Shown here in pieces: positions 1-6,378 of a stretch of 8,030 nt of DNA. The stretch's first letter is position 1. The number at the start of each line of letters is the position of its first letter. Position numbers and translations under genes: made by a program. A model generated the notes under the pieces. It was not told the origin of the DNA and searched no databases. It saw only the letters and a program-made list of their open reading frames with translations. The stretch covers positions 1 through 8,030 of the forward strand of contig CAKUKW010000088.1 of NCBI GenBank assembly GCA_934663885.1, in the 5' to 3' direction. Source of the DNA: an uncultured Tidjanibacter sp. Lineage in GTDB: Bacteria; Bacteroidota; Bacteroidia; Bacteroidales; Rikenellaceae.

Positions 1-266
<266 letters not shown>

Positions 267-296
267 TTATTATTATAGTGTCTGATTTTACCTTGA

Positions 297-1022
297 TCAC
301 TTGCCGGTCGCCATCCAGCCCTCGTCGCGAGGATTGTCGCGGAAAGCGAGCAGCCTTTTCACATCTTCGCTCTTAATATAGCCGTCCTCTGCCGCTGCGG
401 CAACGAGAACGTCGAAGTTACTAAGGCTGTAGCAAGGCACCCCGGCCGCTTCGAATTTCTCAACTCCGGCTTTCATCCCGTAGGTGAAAATGCTCACCAC
501 TCCAAGCACATCAGCACCCGCTTCACGCAGTATATTCACCACGTCTATGCAACTACCGCCTGTCGATATCAGGTCTTCCACAACGACAACTTTCTGGCCC
601 TTTTCGAGTCTACCCTCTATCTGGTTGGTACGGCCGTGATCTTTAGCCGTTCCCCTTACGTAACCCATCGGCAGGCCGAGTATAGTGGCAGTTATCGCCG
701 CGTGGGCTATGCCCGCCGTGCTTGTTCCCATCAACACTTCAGCTTCGGGAAATTTTTCCTTTATTACCGCCGCAAGTCCCGCCTCCACGTTATCCCTCAC
801 TTTAGGCGAAGTAAGCGTCAGGCGGTTATCGCAGTATATCGGGCTTTTGATGCCGCTGGCCCATGTAAAAGGCTCTTCGGGACGAAGGAAGACCGCCCCT
901 ATCGAAAGCAGGTCCTTTGCAATCATTCTTTGCAGTGCCTGAAGGTTTGCACTGTCCTGTTTGTGGGCCTGGTATACCGGTTTTGCGGCCTGTGGTGTTT
1001 CCATAGCTGGGTTCATATTCAT
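297..1022 (-). CDS. pyrE: Orotate phosphoribosyltransferase
   Basis: Transfers phosphoribose from PRPP to orotate, giving OMP; cytoplasmic. The PRPP-binding motif [13 protein letters not shown] is at residues 145-157, the flexible catalytic loop [15 protein letters not shown] at 123-137, and the substrate-side segment [16 protein letters not shown] at 52-67. The chosen start at 1022 gives 241 aa and lies 4 bases after the pyrF stop; another ATG two codons later (1016) and one at 1004 are also possible. The upstream extension of the frame to 1082 would overlap pyrF and has no family support. Bacterial PyrE is usually about 205-215 aa, so even the short choices leave a polar N-terminal tail of about 25 extra residues before [15 protein letters not shown]. 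The sequence type resembles Firmicutes PyrE. No Shine-Dalgarno is apparent. Function is secure; the exact start is less so. Confidence 0.95.
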   Translation of the reverse strand: MNMNPAMETPQAAKPVYQAHKQDSANLQALQRMIAKDLLSIGAVFLRPEEPFTWASGIKSPIYCDNRLTLTSPKVRDNVEAGLAAVIKEKFPEAEVLMGTSTAGIAHAAITATILGLPMGYVRGTAKDHGRTNQIEGRLEKGQKVVVVEDLISTGGSCIDVVNILREAGADVLGVVSIFTYGMKAGVEKFEAAGVPCYSLSNFDVLVAAAAEDGYIKSEDVKRLLAFRDNPRDEGWMATGK

Positions 1023-1026
1023 ACTA

Positions 1027-1740
1027 TTATATTTTGCTGTTATTTCCTGTAAAATCCGTGACGCACCTGCGGTAGGCGGCAACCGGATCGGCGGCGGCGG
1101 TTATGGGCCTGCCTACCACTATGTAATCCGTCCCTATTTCGGCGGCGCGGGCGGGAGTAGTGATCCTCACCTGGTCGCCTTTATCCCCGTCGGCAAAACG
1201 CACCCCCGGGGTAACGGTAAGGAATCCTTTTCCGCACGCCTCCTTTACCATCCCCGCTTCCAGAGGCGAGCAAACAACCCCGTCGAGGCCGGCCTCCCTG
1301 GCATTGAGCGCATACTTTACAATAGTGTCGTTTATGGAGGCGTTTATCAGCAGTTCGTCCCGCATACGCTCCTCGCTCGTGGACGTAAGCTGAGTCACGG
1401 CTATAAGCAGCGGCCGAGTGCCGTCTGGGCGCGTAAGCCCTTCGAGGGCCTGCCGCATCATGTCGACAGTCCCGGCGGCATGGAGGTTGCACATATCCAC
1501 GTCGAGCCTCGACAATACCGCCATCGCTTTCTTCACAGTGTTTGGGATATCGTGCAGTTTAAGATCGAGGAATATTTTATGTCCCCTCGCCTTTATCTCC
1601 CTCACGACCGAGGGACCTTCAGCATAAAATAGTTCCATCCCAATTTTGACGAATGGTTTCTCATCGCTGAAAAGGTCGAGGAACCTGAAAGTTTCCGCCG
1701 CGCTGTCGAAATCGCACGCGATTATTACATCCTTTGCCAT
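1027..1740 (-). CDS. pyrF: Orotidine-5'-phosphate decarboxylase (short bacterial type)
   Basis: Decarboxylates OMP to UMP, the last step of the de novo pathway. The 237-aa protein is a single TIM barrel. Visible active-site parts are ACDF near residue 10, VKIG with Lys32, and the diagnostic [11 protein letters not shown] at 59-69 supplying the Asp-Lys-Asp charge network (Asp59, Lys61, Asp64). The C-terminal YIVVGRPIT supplies the phosphate-gripping Arg. Length and motifs match the Bacillus/Clostridium group. From memory, many Bacteroides carry a longer PyrF of about 270-275 aa of a different subgroup, so this is worth noting for a Bacteroidota genome. Its ATG is 43 bases after the pyrD stop, an AT-rich gap in which I see no convincing promoter, and pyrE follows after 4 bases. 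The start is preceded by an A-rich run rather than a Shine-Dalgarno. Confidence 0.96.
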   Translation of the reverse strand: MAKDVIIACDFDSAAETFRFLDLFSDEKPFVKIGMELFYAEGPSVVREIKARGHKIFLDLKLHDIPNTVKKAMAVLSRLDVDMCNLHAAGTVDMMRQALEGLTRPDGTRPLLIAVTQLTSTSEERMRDELLINASINDTIVKYALNAREAGLDGVVCSPLEAGMVKEACGKGFLTVTPGVRFADGDKGDQVRITTPARAAEIGTDYIVVGRPITAAADPVAAYRRCVTDFTGNNSKI

Positions 1741-1783
1741 ATTTTTTCTTATTGACTTATCTTTCTCATCTAAACTTATCGGG

Positions 1784-2719
1784 TTATTTCACTATCCCTA
1801 TGATATCCCTGAGCCTCTCTATGCCGAGCCTTTCCATTTCCTTCGGAAGCTCCTCTATTATTTCGAGGCAGGCATAAGGATTCTTCAGGTTCATCGCTCC
1901 AACCTGCACAGCCGTAGCCCCCGCCATCATCATCTCTATCACATCCGAAGCGCCCGAGACCCCCCCGCATCCCATTACGGGAATATTGCAGGCCCTGGCC
2001 ACCTGGTAGACCATCCTCAGCGCGACCGGAAATATAGCCGGGCCCGAGAATCCACCCATAATATTGGCTATCACCGGCCGGCGCCGCACGGTGTCTATCC
2101 TCATGCCCAGCAGGGTGTTTATGAGGCTTATGCCGTCAGCGCCACCCTCTTCGCAGGCTTTGGCGATGGCGGCTATATCGGTTACGTTAGGGCTCAACTT
2201 CATATACACCGGCTTCGTAGTAACCGCCTTGACAGCCTTCGTAACCTCGTAAGCGCTCTCAGGCACAGTACCGAAACTCATCCCGCCGTGTTTCACGTTA
2301 GGGCAGCTTATGTTGACCTCTATAATCCCCACCTGTGGCTGCCTGTCTATCTTTTCGCAGCAGTGGACGTATTCCTCTATCGAAAATCCGCTGATATTTG
2401 CGATAACCGGCTTCCGAAAAACCTTCGACATCTGCGGCAGTTCCTTCTCTATTACCGCATCGATTCCGGGGTTCTGCAGCCCTACCGCGTTAATGACCCC
2501 TTCGGAACACTCCGCTATACGGGGTGTCGGGTTGCCGTACCTCGGCTCCTGGGTGGTTCCCTTGAACGAAATGGAACCGAGTATGTTTATATCGTAAAAA
2601 TCGGCGAACTCGGCCCCGTAACCGAACGTTCCGCTGGCCGGAATGATAGGATTATCGAGCGCCAGCCCGCTTAACTCCACCGTAGTATCGTATCTTTTTT
2701 CAGCCATGCCGTTTACCAT
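1784..2719 (-). CDS. pyrD: Dihydroorotate dehydrogenase, class 1B catalytic subunit
   Basis: FMN subunit of the NAD+-linked dihydroorotate dehydrogenase that oxidises dihydroorotate to orotate, acting as a complex with PyrK. The 311-aa TIM barrel carries the catalytic cysteine of class 1 enzymes in EVNISCPNV (Cys139). It also has the FMN and substrate segments [11 protein letters not shown] (25-35), Lys53 in [13 protein letters not shown] (77-85), MKLSPNV (173-179) and the glycine-rich [11 protein letters not shown] (249-259). It lacks the N-terminal membrane extension of quinone-linked class 2 enzymes. The ATG at 2719 overlaps the last 7 bases of pyrK, suggesting translational coupling. A second ATG at 2707 (MAEKRYD) would leave a 5-base gap and is an equally fair start. 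Class 1B enzymes suit an anaerobe, since electrons go to NAD+ rather than to the quinone pool. Confidence 0.96.
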   Translation of the reverse strand: MVNGMAEKRYDTTVELSGLALDNPIIPASGTFGYGAEFADFYDINILGSISFKGTTQEPRYGNPTPRIAECSEGVINAVGLQNPGIDAVIEKELPQMSKVFRKPVIANISGFSIEEYVHCCEKIDRQPQVGIIEVNISCPNVKHGGMSFGTVPESAYEVTKAVKAVTTKPVYMKLSPNVTDIAAIAKACEEGGADGISLINTLLGMRIDTVRRRPVIANIMGGFSGPAIFPVALRMVYQVARACNIPVMGCGGVSGASDVIEMMMAGATAVQVGAMNLKNPYACLEIIEELPKEMERLGIERLRDIIGIVK

Positions 2720-3453
2720 ATTATCTCGTCCGTAGTCAGTACCGGGCCTTCCTTACATATCCTTTTGTAGCCGTATTTAGTCTGGCAAGTACACCCCATG
2801 CACCCTCCGAAACCGCAGCCCATCCGCTCCTCGAAACTGAACTGCCCCGGTCCCGGGAACTGTTCATTCAGGGCTTTAAGCATAGGGACCGGGCCGCATG
2901 CGTACATATAATCGTATATAATTTCATTTTCCCTTATGGAATCGGTCACGAAACCTTTCACTCCGCGGGATCCGTCGGCGGTAGCGATAAAAACCTCCGC
3001 ACCCGGCGCCCTGAATTCCTCTTCGTAGAAAATCTCGGAAGCCTTGTTGAAACCCGCGACGACCGTTACTTTTTTACCGGCGGCGAGCAATACATTCGCG
3101 AGGTTGTAAAGCGGCGGCACCCCTACCCCTCCCCCGACCAGGAGCGGCCTGCGGGAAGATTCTTCGACGGTGAATCCGTTGCCGAGTCCGGTGAGCATAT
3201 CCAACTCTTCTCCCGGAGTCATGCACTTCATCTGGCCGGTACCGCGGCCCACTACTTTATATATAAGCGTTATGCTATTTTCATTGTAGTCGCAAACCGA
3301 TATCGGCCGCCGCAGGAATTTTCCCTTCAGCTCGATATTGACGAACTGCCCCGGAGCGGTGATATGCGAGGTATCTCCAACCACTACCATCCTGTAAACC
3401 GAGTCGGCCAGAGGTTCGTTGCTCTTTACCGTATATATTCCCCTTTTATACAT
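2713..3453 (-). CDS. pyrK: Dihydroorotate dehydrogenase electron-transfer subunit (FAD, 2Fe-2S)
   Basis: Passes electrons from the PyrD FMN through a 2Fe-2S cluster and FAD to NAD+. The 246-aa protein has the ferredoxin-reductase layout. The FAD domain contains RRPISVCDY (48-56) and YKVVGRGTG (65-73). The NAD-binding domain has LLVGGGVGVPPL (104-115) and the CGP motif at 186-188. The C-terminal cluster domain EERMGCGFGGCMGCTC has ligand candidates Cys213, Cys218, Cys221 and a distal Cys233 (RICKEGPVL), with an extra Cys223. That cysteine pattern distinguishes PyrK from generic flavin reductases. It starts 6 bases after the pyrC stop and overlaps pyrD by 7 bases. No Shine-Dalgarno is visible; the start is set by the conserved onset of the FAD domain and the tight spacing. 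Confidence 0.96.
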   Translation of the reverse strand: MYKRGIYTVKSNEPLADSVYRMVVVGDTSHITAPGQFVNIELKGKFLRRPISVCDYNENSITLIYKVVGRGTGQMKCMTPGEELDMLTGLGNGFTVEESSRRPLLVGGGVGVPPLYNLANVLLAAGKKVTVVAGFNKASEIFYEEEFRAPGAEVFIATADGSRGVKGFVTDSIRENEIIYDYMYACGPVPMLKALNEQFPGPGQFSFEERMGCGFGGCMGCTCQTKYGYKRICKEGPVLTTDEIIW

Positions 3454-3459
3454 CTGTCT

Positions 3460-4731
3460 TTATTCCGTGTCCCCGTAAACGATATTGCCTTCCACTATTG
3501 TCATCATCACCTTCCCCCTGACTTTCCATCCTTCGAACGGTGTACTCCTGCCTTTCGACGCGAAGTCGGCCGGATCTATGGCATATTCCGCTTCCAGGTC
3601 AAGAATCGTAATATCGGCTGGCTGCCCCTCTTCAACCTTGCCGCCCCCAAGGCCGAATATCCTGCGCGGAGAAAGGCTCATAAGTTCCACGAGTTTTTCG
3701 AAGGTTATTATATTTTTCAGTACGAGCTCCGTGTAGAGCACCGGGAAAGAGGTCTCAAGGCCCACTATGCCGAACGCACTCCCCTTAAGCCCCTTGGATT
3801 TCTCTTCGGCACTGTGCGGGGCGTGGTCGGTAGCTATCACCCCGACCGTCCCGTCGTTTATTCCTGCGATAAGCGCTTCCCTGTCAGAGATATCCCTGAG
3901 GGGCGGGTTCATCTTGAAACGTCCGTCTTCCTGCAGAAGCCCGTCATGAAGGACGAGGTAATGCGGCGCGGTCTCGCACGATACAGGAAGGCCTTCGGTT
4001 TTGGCCCTGCGTACAAGTTCTACGCTCTCCTTCGTCGAAACGTGGCAGACATGGTATTGGCAGCCTGTTTCCCTGACCAGGTTAATATCACGCTCCACCT
4101 GCCTCAATTCGCTCTCGGAGCATATTCCGGCATGGCCGTGTTCCCGGGCATACTTGCCGTCGTGTATGTATCCACCGCGGAGCAGTCCATTCACTTCGCA
4201 GTGGGCCACGATGGGCTTACCAAGTTTCGCAGCTTCCGTCATAGCCAGCCGCATCATATCGCCGGACTGGACTCCGTGGCCGTCGTCTGAGAAGCCTGCC
4301 ACCGAGTTGGCCATCCCCGCAAGATCGGCCAACTCCTCGCCTTTCTCCCCCACCGTTATTGTCCCGTACGGTATGGCTTTGACGACCGCCGTATCCTCTA
4401 TTATGAAAAGTTGTTCGGCGAGGTGCTCCACGCTGTCGGGCGTCGGGTCGAGGTTGGGCATCGGGCAAACTACCGAATACCCTCCCCGGGCGGCCGCCTG
4501 CGTACCTGTTTCTATGGTTTCCTTATATGAAAAGCCCGGTTCGCGAAGATGGACATGTACGTCGGCGAAAGCGGGAATTATATGCTTGCCGGCTACATTG
4601 ACCACCAGCGCCGCATCTTCATAAGGCAGGTCGCTGCCGACCTTATTTATTTTCCCGCCGGCGATAAGAATATCATTGACCTCAAATCTCCCTTCCGTAA
4701 AAACTTTGCCACCCCGCAACAGTAATTTCAT
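3460..4731 (-). CDS. pyrC: Dihydroorotase, class I
   Basis: Zinc-dependent cyclisation of N-carbamoyl aspartate to dihydroorotate. The 423-aa amidohydrolase has the metal motif DVHVHLREPG (57-66; His59, His61), FSDDGHGV (147-154, Asp149/Asp150), histidines at 177 (VAHCE) and 230 (HVCHVST), NPPLRD (275-280), and the catalytic TDHAPHS (301-307; Asp302). The SDDG aspartate, in place of a carboxylated lysine, is typical of class I bacterial dihydroorotases and separates it from the shorter E. coli-type PyrC. It is the first enzyme gene of the operon. The start at 4731 follows a strong GGAGG at 4736-4740, unusual in this window where most genes have no ribosome-binding site. Upstream lie a GC hairpin and then an intrinsic terminator, so expression probably depends on termination control. 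Confidence 0.96.
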   Translation of the reverse strand: MKLLLRGGKVFTEGRFEVNDILIAGGKINKVGSDLPYEDAALVVNVAGKHIIPAFADVHVHLREPGFSYKETIETGTQAAARGGYSVVCPMPNLDPTPDSVEHLAEQLFIIEDTAVVKAIPYGTITVGEKGEELADLAGMANSVAGFSDDGHGVQSGDMMRLAMTEAAKLGKPIVAHCEVNGLLRGGYIHDGKYAREHGHAGICSESELRQVERDINLVRETGCQYHVCHVSTKESVELVRRAKTEGLPVSCETAPHYLVLHDGLLQEDGRFKMNPPLRDISDREALIAGINDGTVGVIATDHAPHSAEEKSKGLKGSAFGIVGLETSFPVLYTELVLKNIITFEKLVELMSLSPRRIFGLGGGKVEEGQPADITILDLEAEYAIDPADFASKGRSTPFEGWKVRGKVMMTIVEGNIVYGDTE

Positions 4732-4735
4732 AAAA

Positions 4736-4740
4736 CCTCC
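4736..4740 (-). promoter_or_regulatory. Strong ribosome-binding site of pyrC
   Basis: GGAGG lies 4 bases before the pyrC ATG on the minus strand, inside AAAAGGAGGTTTTATG. It fixes the pyrC start. Most other genes here begin without any such site, so pyrC may be translated strongly and independently of the upstream short ORF. Confidence 0.7.
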
Positions 4741-4752
4741 TTTTAATAGCTT

Positions 4753-4778
4753 CTCCGGCCCTCTCGCCCCGGCCGGAA
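4753..4778 (-). other. GC-rich hairpin in the pyrC leader
   Basis: On the minus strand TCCGGCC (4777-4771) pairs with GGCCGGA (4760-4754) around the 10-base loop GGGGCGAGAG, with a T-G wobble possible below. The 7-bp stem is almost pure GC and lies between the upstream terminator and the pyrC ribosome-binding site, ending about 13 bases before GGAGG. It has no T-run, so it is not a terminator. It might stabilise the 5' end of a processed pyrC transcript or serve as a binding site; the sequence does not say which. Confidence 0.4.
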
Positions 4779-4786
4779 CAGGACAT

Positions 4787-4815
4787 AAAAAAAGGCAGCT
4801 ATTTCAGCTGCCTTT
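4787..4815 (-). terminator. Intrinsic terminator / candidate attenuator before pyrC
   Basis: Read on the minus strand, AAAGGCAGCT (4815-4806) pairs with AGCTGCCTTT (4800-4791) around a 5-base loop GAAAT: a perfect 10-bp stem. The T-run spans 4793-4787 (seven T's, three of them in the stem). On the plus strand the stem is followed by only TTT then A's, so the minus direction is the functional one. The TAA of the upstream 41-codon ORF occupies 4816-4814, i.e. it overlaps the first two bases of the stem. A T-rich stretch (TATTTTTT, 4823-4816) lies directly before it. This geometry allows a ribosome at the stop codon to mask the whole upstream arm. Confidence 0.85.
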
Positions 4816-4939
4816 AAAAAATATCGAAACCAATAAGGGAATCGAAAGCTTTGCGGTTACCGGAGAACCGTTTTTCACCGCCTGTTTTTACAGTTTTGCA
4901 CTGCTGAGCTCCACGATATTCCATACTGGTTTGTGTCAT
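4814..4939 (-). CDS. 41-aa small ORF, candidate pyr leader peptide (pyrL-like in position, no sequence homology claimed)
   Basis: I do not recognise the protein. It is a basic, soluble-looking 41-residue peptide starting MTQTSMEYRGAQQC, with a Lys/Arg-rich middle (KTVKTGGEKRF) and a hydrophobic end (FDSLIGFDIF); there is no signal peptide or membrane segment. The frame stays open upstream to 5023, but that part contains the promoter, so the start is set at 4939; the ATG at 4924 (36 aa) is the alternative. The promoter box ends 14 bases before the ATG, so the mRNA leader is only a few bases long and no ribosome-binding site is seen. The stop TAA overlaps the terminator stem. Position, size and geometry match E. 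coli PyrL, the 44-residue leader peptide of pyrBI. Alternatively it is a free-standing small gene. That it is translated is inferred from promoter, ORF and terminator lying in register. Confidence 0.55.
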   Translation of the reverse strand: MTQTSMEYRGAQQCKTVKTGGEKRFSGNRKAFDSLIGFDIF

Positions 4940-4953
4940 TATCAAAATCCCTG

Positions 4954-4985
4954 CAAAGGTACGGATTTTAAGGGGAGCCCACAAA
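4954..4985 (-). promoter_or_regulatory. Bacteroidota-type promoter of the pyr leader
   Basis: On the minus strand TTTG (4985-4982) is followed after exactly 20 bases by TACCTTTG (4961-4954), matching the Bacteroidota sigma-ABfr consensus TTTG-N19/21-TAnnTTTG at every fixed base. Transcription should start around 4945-4950. It drives the 41-codon ORF and, if the terminator is passed, pyrCKDFEB. I see no comparably good promoter between the terminator and pyrC; the best alternative, TTTC-N20-TATTTTTT at 4847-4816, is weaker. Confidence 0.85.
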
Positions 4986-5055
4986 TTATTTCCTGAAAAA
5001 TTTATCAACAATTTTTCTGACATTTTCCGTGTAAGGGCAGCACGGCCCGCAAAAG

Positions 5056-5763
5056 TTATTTCTGCATGGCCCGCGCCCTAAGTTCGGGAGGCAATTTCTC
5101 CAGCGCGTATCGGAAAGCAGTCCTCGGCATTACTTCTTTTTTAGACTGTAAGTAATCGAATACCTCCTGCGGATAAACCTCGCCGGCCGCCTTGAGCATC
5201 CACCCATACCCTTTGCGCACAAGGTCGTCCGTATCGGTGAGCAGGATATCCGCTATTTCAATGATATCAGGAAAAAACAGTCCCTTGCGGGCCGGTATTA
5301 TAAGTGTCACCGCCGCCCCGCGCTTTACCCAGCGGTTTTCCGAGCGGGCCCATACTTTCATTTCCTCCACATATTCAGGGAACATTTCGACGAAAGTGCC
5401 CACAGCATGGTTGCAGAGCGTATCGCACGCGGCCCAGTTCTTAATGTAAGTATTCAGCCACCAGTCGAAAACCCCGAAATCATCCGGCTCATAACGATCT
5501 GCTACCCAGTAAGCCCAGTTGGCCGCCGCCCACTGCTCCTCATTATAGCCCGATTTCCAGAGCTCTTCGCAGATGGCAAATACCTCCCCTTTCGGCAGCC
5601 CTTCGGCCATACGGAAATATTCCTTGCTCAGCTTGGTCACTGTCCCTGCCCCGACACCGTAAAATTTCACCTCCTCCCTGAAATGCCTGGCGCCGTGACT
5701 GCGGACATGCTCGTCAATATTATCCATGAGAGCCTGCCTGAATAGTTCTATTATATTTTCCAT
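5056..5763 (-). CDS. AlkD-like DNA alkylation repair glycosylase (HEAT-repeat)
   Basis: Predicted to excise alkylated purines (3- or 7-alkyl) from DNA as the first step of base-excision repair. The 235-aa all-helical protein fits the AlkD/AlkC-type family in length and landmarks. YGVGAGTVTKLSKEY (35-49) matches the family's YGVRxPxLRxLAKEY element. NWAACDTL supplies Trp110 and Asp114, in the same W-x3-D spacing as Trp109/Asp113 of Bacillus cereus AlkD. RWVKRGAAV gives Arg148 and KGYGWMLKAAGE gives Trp188, equivalent to AlkD Arg148 and Trp187. All the expected catalytic-groove residues are therefore present. The start at 5763 (MENIIELF) is chosen because the further 20 in-frame codons upstream look unrelated and low-complexity. 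It is separate from the pyr genes and no clear terminator follows it, so some read-through into the pyr leader is possible. Its own promoter was not identified. Confidence 0.88.
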   Translation of the reverse strand: MENIIELFRQALMDNIDEHVRSHGARHFREEVKFYGVGAGTVTKLSKEYFRMAEGLPKGEVFAICEELWKSGYNEEQWAAANWAYWVADRYEPDDFGVFDWWLNTYIKNWAACDTLCNHAVGTFVEMFPEYVEEMKVWARSENRWVKRGAAVTLIIPARKGLFFPDIIEIADILLTDTDDLVRKGYGWMLKAAGEVYPQEVFDYLQSKKEVMPRTAFRYALEKLPPELRARAMQK

Positions 5764-5837
5764 ACCATATCGTTGTTCGCATAAAAATAATGTTTTGCCG
5801 TTAAAAAACCAGGTAAAGAGCATTAAAAAAAATTAGC

Positions 5838-5845
5838 TACCTTTG
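5838..5845 (+). promoter_or_regulatory. Putative -7 box for the SMR transporter operon, inside a palindrome
   Basis: TACCTTTG matches the Bacteroidota -7 consensus TAnnTTTG. No TTTG or TTG is found 19-21 bases upstream, so it may be a weak or activator-dependent promoter. The box is embedded in a perfect inverted repeat GCTAC-CTTT-GTAGC (5836-5849), which could be an operator. A second, poorer candidate nearer the genes is TACATTTT at 5965-5972. Confidence 0.5.
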
Positions 5846-5853
5846 TAGCAATT

Positions 5854-5925
5854 ATGAGACACCTTAAAACGGTAATATCGGCAATGACCATCTGCTCGCC
5901 GCCCTCCTCCGGCAGAGCGGCGTGA
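5854..5925 (+). CDS. 23-codon short ORF in the SMR operon leader (possible leader peptide or remnant)
   Basis: The frame reads MRHLKTVISAMTICSPPSSG and ends shortly after. Its ATG lies 8 bases after the -7 box, so it would be nearly leaderless. It ends at TGA followed at once by in-frame TAA and TGA (5923-5931), three stops in a row, which is unusual by chance. The first part looks like the start of a signal or lipoprotein peptide (basic, then hydrophobic, then Cys), so it may be a decayed gene. Equally, it may be a regulatory leader peptide, since its end runs through the hairpin at 5897-5922. No homolog is recognised and it may be untranslated. Confidence 0.3.
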   Translation: MRHLKTVISAMTICSPPSSGRAA

Positions 5926-6005
5926 TAATGAGCGCGTAAATCTTTTCCATTTTCCCATCAATTTTACATTTTACCTGACCGCCCGTGCACTATCGACGGG
6001 GGCGG
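5894..6005 (+). other. Structured 5' leader of the SMR operon (two GC-rich hairpins)
   Basis: Hairpin one: CGCCGC (5897-5902) pairs with GCGGCG (5917-5922), and GCTC (5894-5897) could instead pair with GAGC (5930-5933) as an outer helix. Hairpin two: CCGCC-CGT (5979-5986) pairs with ACG-GG-GGCGG (5996-6005), two G's bulged, loop of nine bases, ending 25 bases before the transporter ATG. A TTTTT run at 6013-6017 follows seven bases after the second stem, too far for a standard terminator. An AT-rich stretch (5937-5975) lies between them. SMR genes of this type are often under guanidine riboswitches, but I cannot match a known guanidine riboswitch class here. Confidence 0.35.
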
Positions 6006-6030
6006 ACAGCCATTTTTAATATTACGAACC

Positions 6031-6378
6031 ATGTATTGGATATATCTTATATTGGCCGGACTGTCGGAGATTGTCTGGGCCTACGGTCTAAAAATGACTC
6101 ACGGTTTCACGGAACCCGCCTGGAGCGCTGTCACAATATTTTTTATGATAGTCAGTTTCTTCCTATTCGCGAAAGCGATGAAAGCGATTCCCATCGGTAC
6201 GGCCTACGCCGTTTTCACAGGCATAGGTGCGGCAGGGACGGCGCTGATAGGAATTTTTTTCCTGAATGAAGGGGTGAGTTCCCTCAAAATAATTTCGCTC
6301 GTTATACTGATTTTGGGGATAGTCGGCCTCAAGCTGTTCTGCCACGACAAAACCGGAAAGGAGGAAGCAAAATGCTGA
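6031..6378 (+). CDS. SMR transporter, YkkC-like subunit (guanidinium exporter/SugE group)
   Basis: Small multidrug resistance membrane protein, 115 aa, four transmembrane helices, expected to act in the inner membrane as a proton-coupled exporter. The proton/substrate glutamate is Glu13 in LAGLSEIVWAYGLK. Trp16, Ser42 and Tyr59 (IGTAYAVFTGIGAAG) match positions characteristic of the guanidinium-exporter (Gdx/SugE) branch rather than EmrE-type drug pumps. The Phe62 in place of the usual Trp, together with the charged C-terminal tail (HDKTGKEEAKC), matches Bacillus YkkC as I remember it. It overlaps the next SMR gene by 7 bases, which supports a heteromeric pair. Substrate is inferred: guanidinium or small guanidinyl compounds, possibly cationic disinfectants. 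The start is the only ATG consistent with helix 1; upstream is AT-rich with no Shine-Dalgarno. Confidence 0.93.
   Translation: MYWIYLILAGLSEIVWAYGLKMTHGFTEPAWSAVTIFFMIVSFFLFAKAMKAIPIGTAYAVFTGIGAAGTALIGIFFLNEGVSSLKIISLVILILGIVGLKLFCHDKTGKEEAKC

Noticed and set aside
1741..1783. Internal promoter before pyrF (TAAGTTTA on the minus strand)
   Set aside because: One mismatch in the -7 box and no TTTG at the right distance; pyrF is better explained as cotranscribed.
961..4624. Long plus-strand ORFs opposite the pyr genes (for example 961-1632, 1646-2674, 3364-4290)
   Set aside because: They lie antisense to well-identified enzymes, have no family motifs and low-quality compositions (His/Arg/Tyr rich), and reflect codon bias of the true strand.
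4753..4778. PyrR-type binding loop in the pyrC leader
   Set aside because: The loop contains GAGAGG as in the PyrR site core, but the required ARUCC before it and YU after it are absent, and no pyrR is in the window.
5027..5045. Terminator after the AlkD-like gene (CCGTG/CACGG inverted repeat)
   Set aside because: Only 5 bp with a 9-base loop and no T-run on the minus strand.
5854..6030. Guanidine riboswitch (ykkC, mini-ykkC or class III) upstream of the SMR pair
   Set aside because: Expected by gene type, but I find no paired ACGR-loop hairpins flanked by G/C stems and none of the conserved class I segments. ACGG occurs twice only in unrelated contexts.
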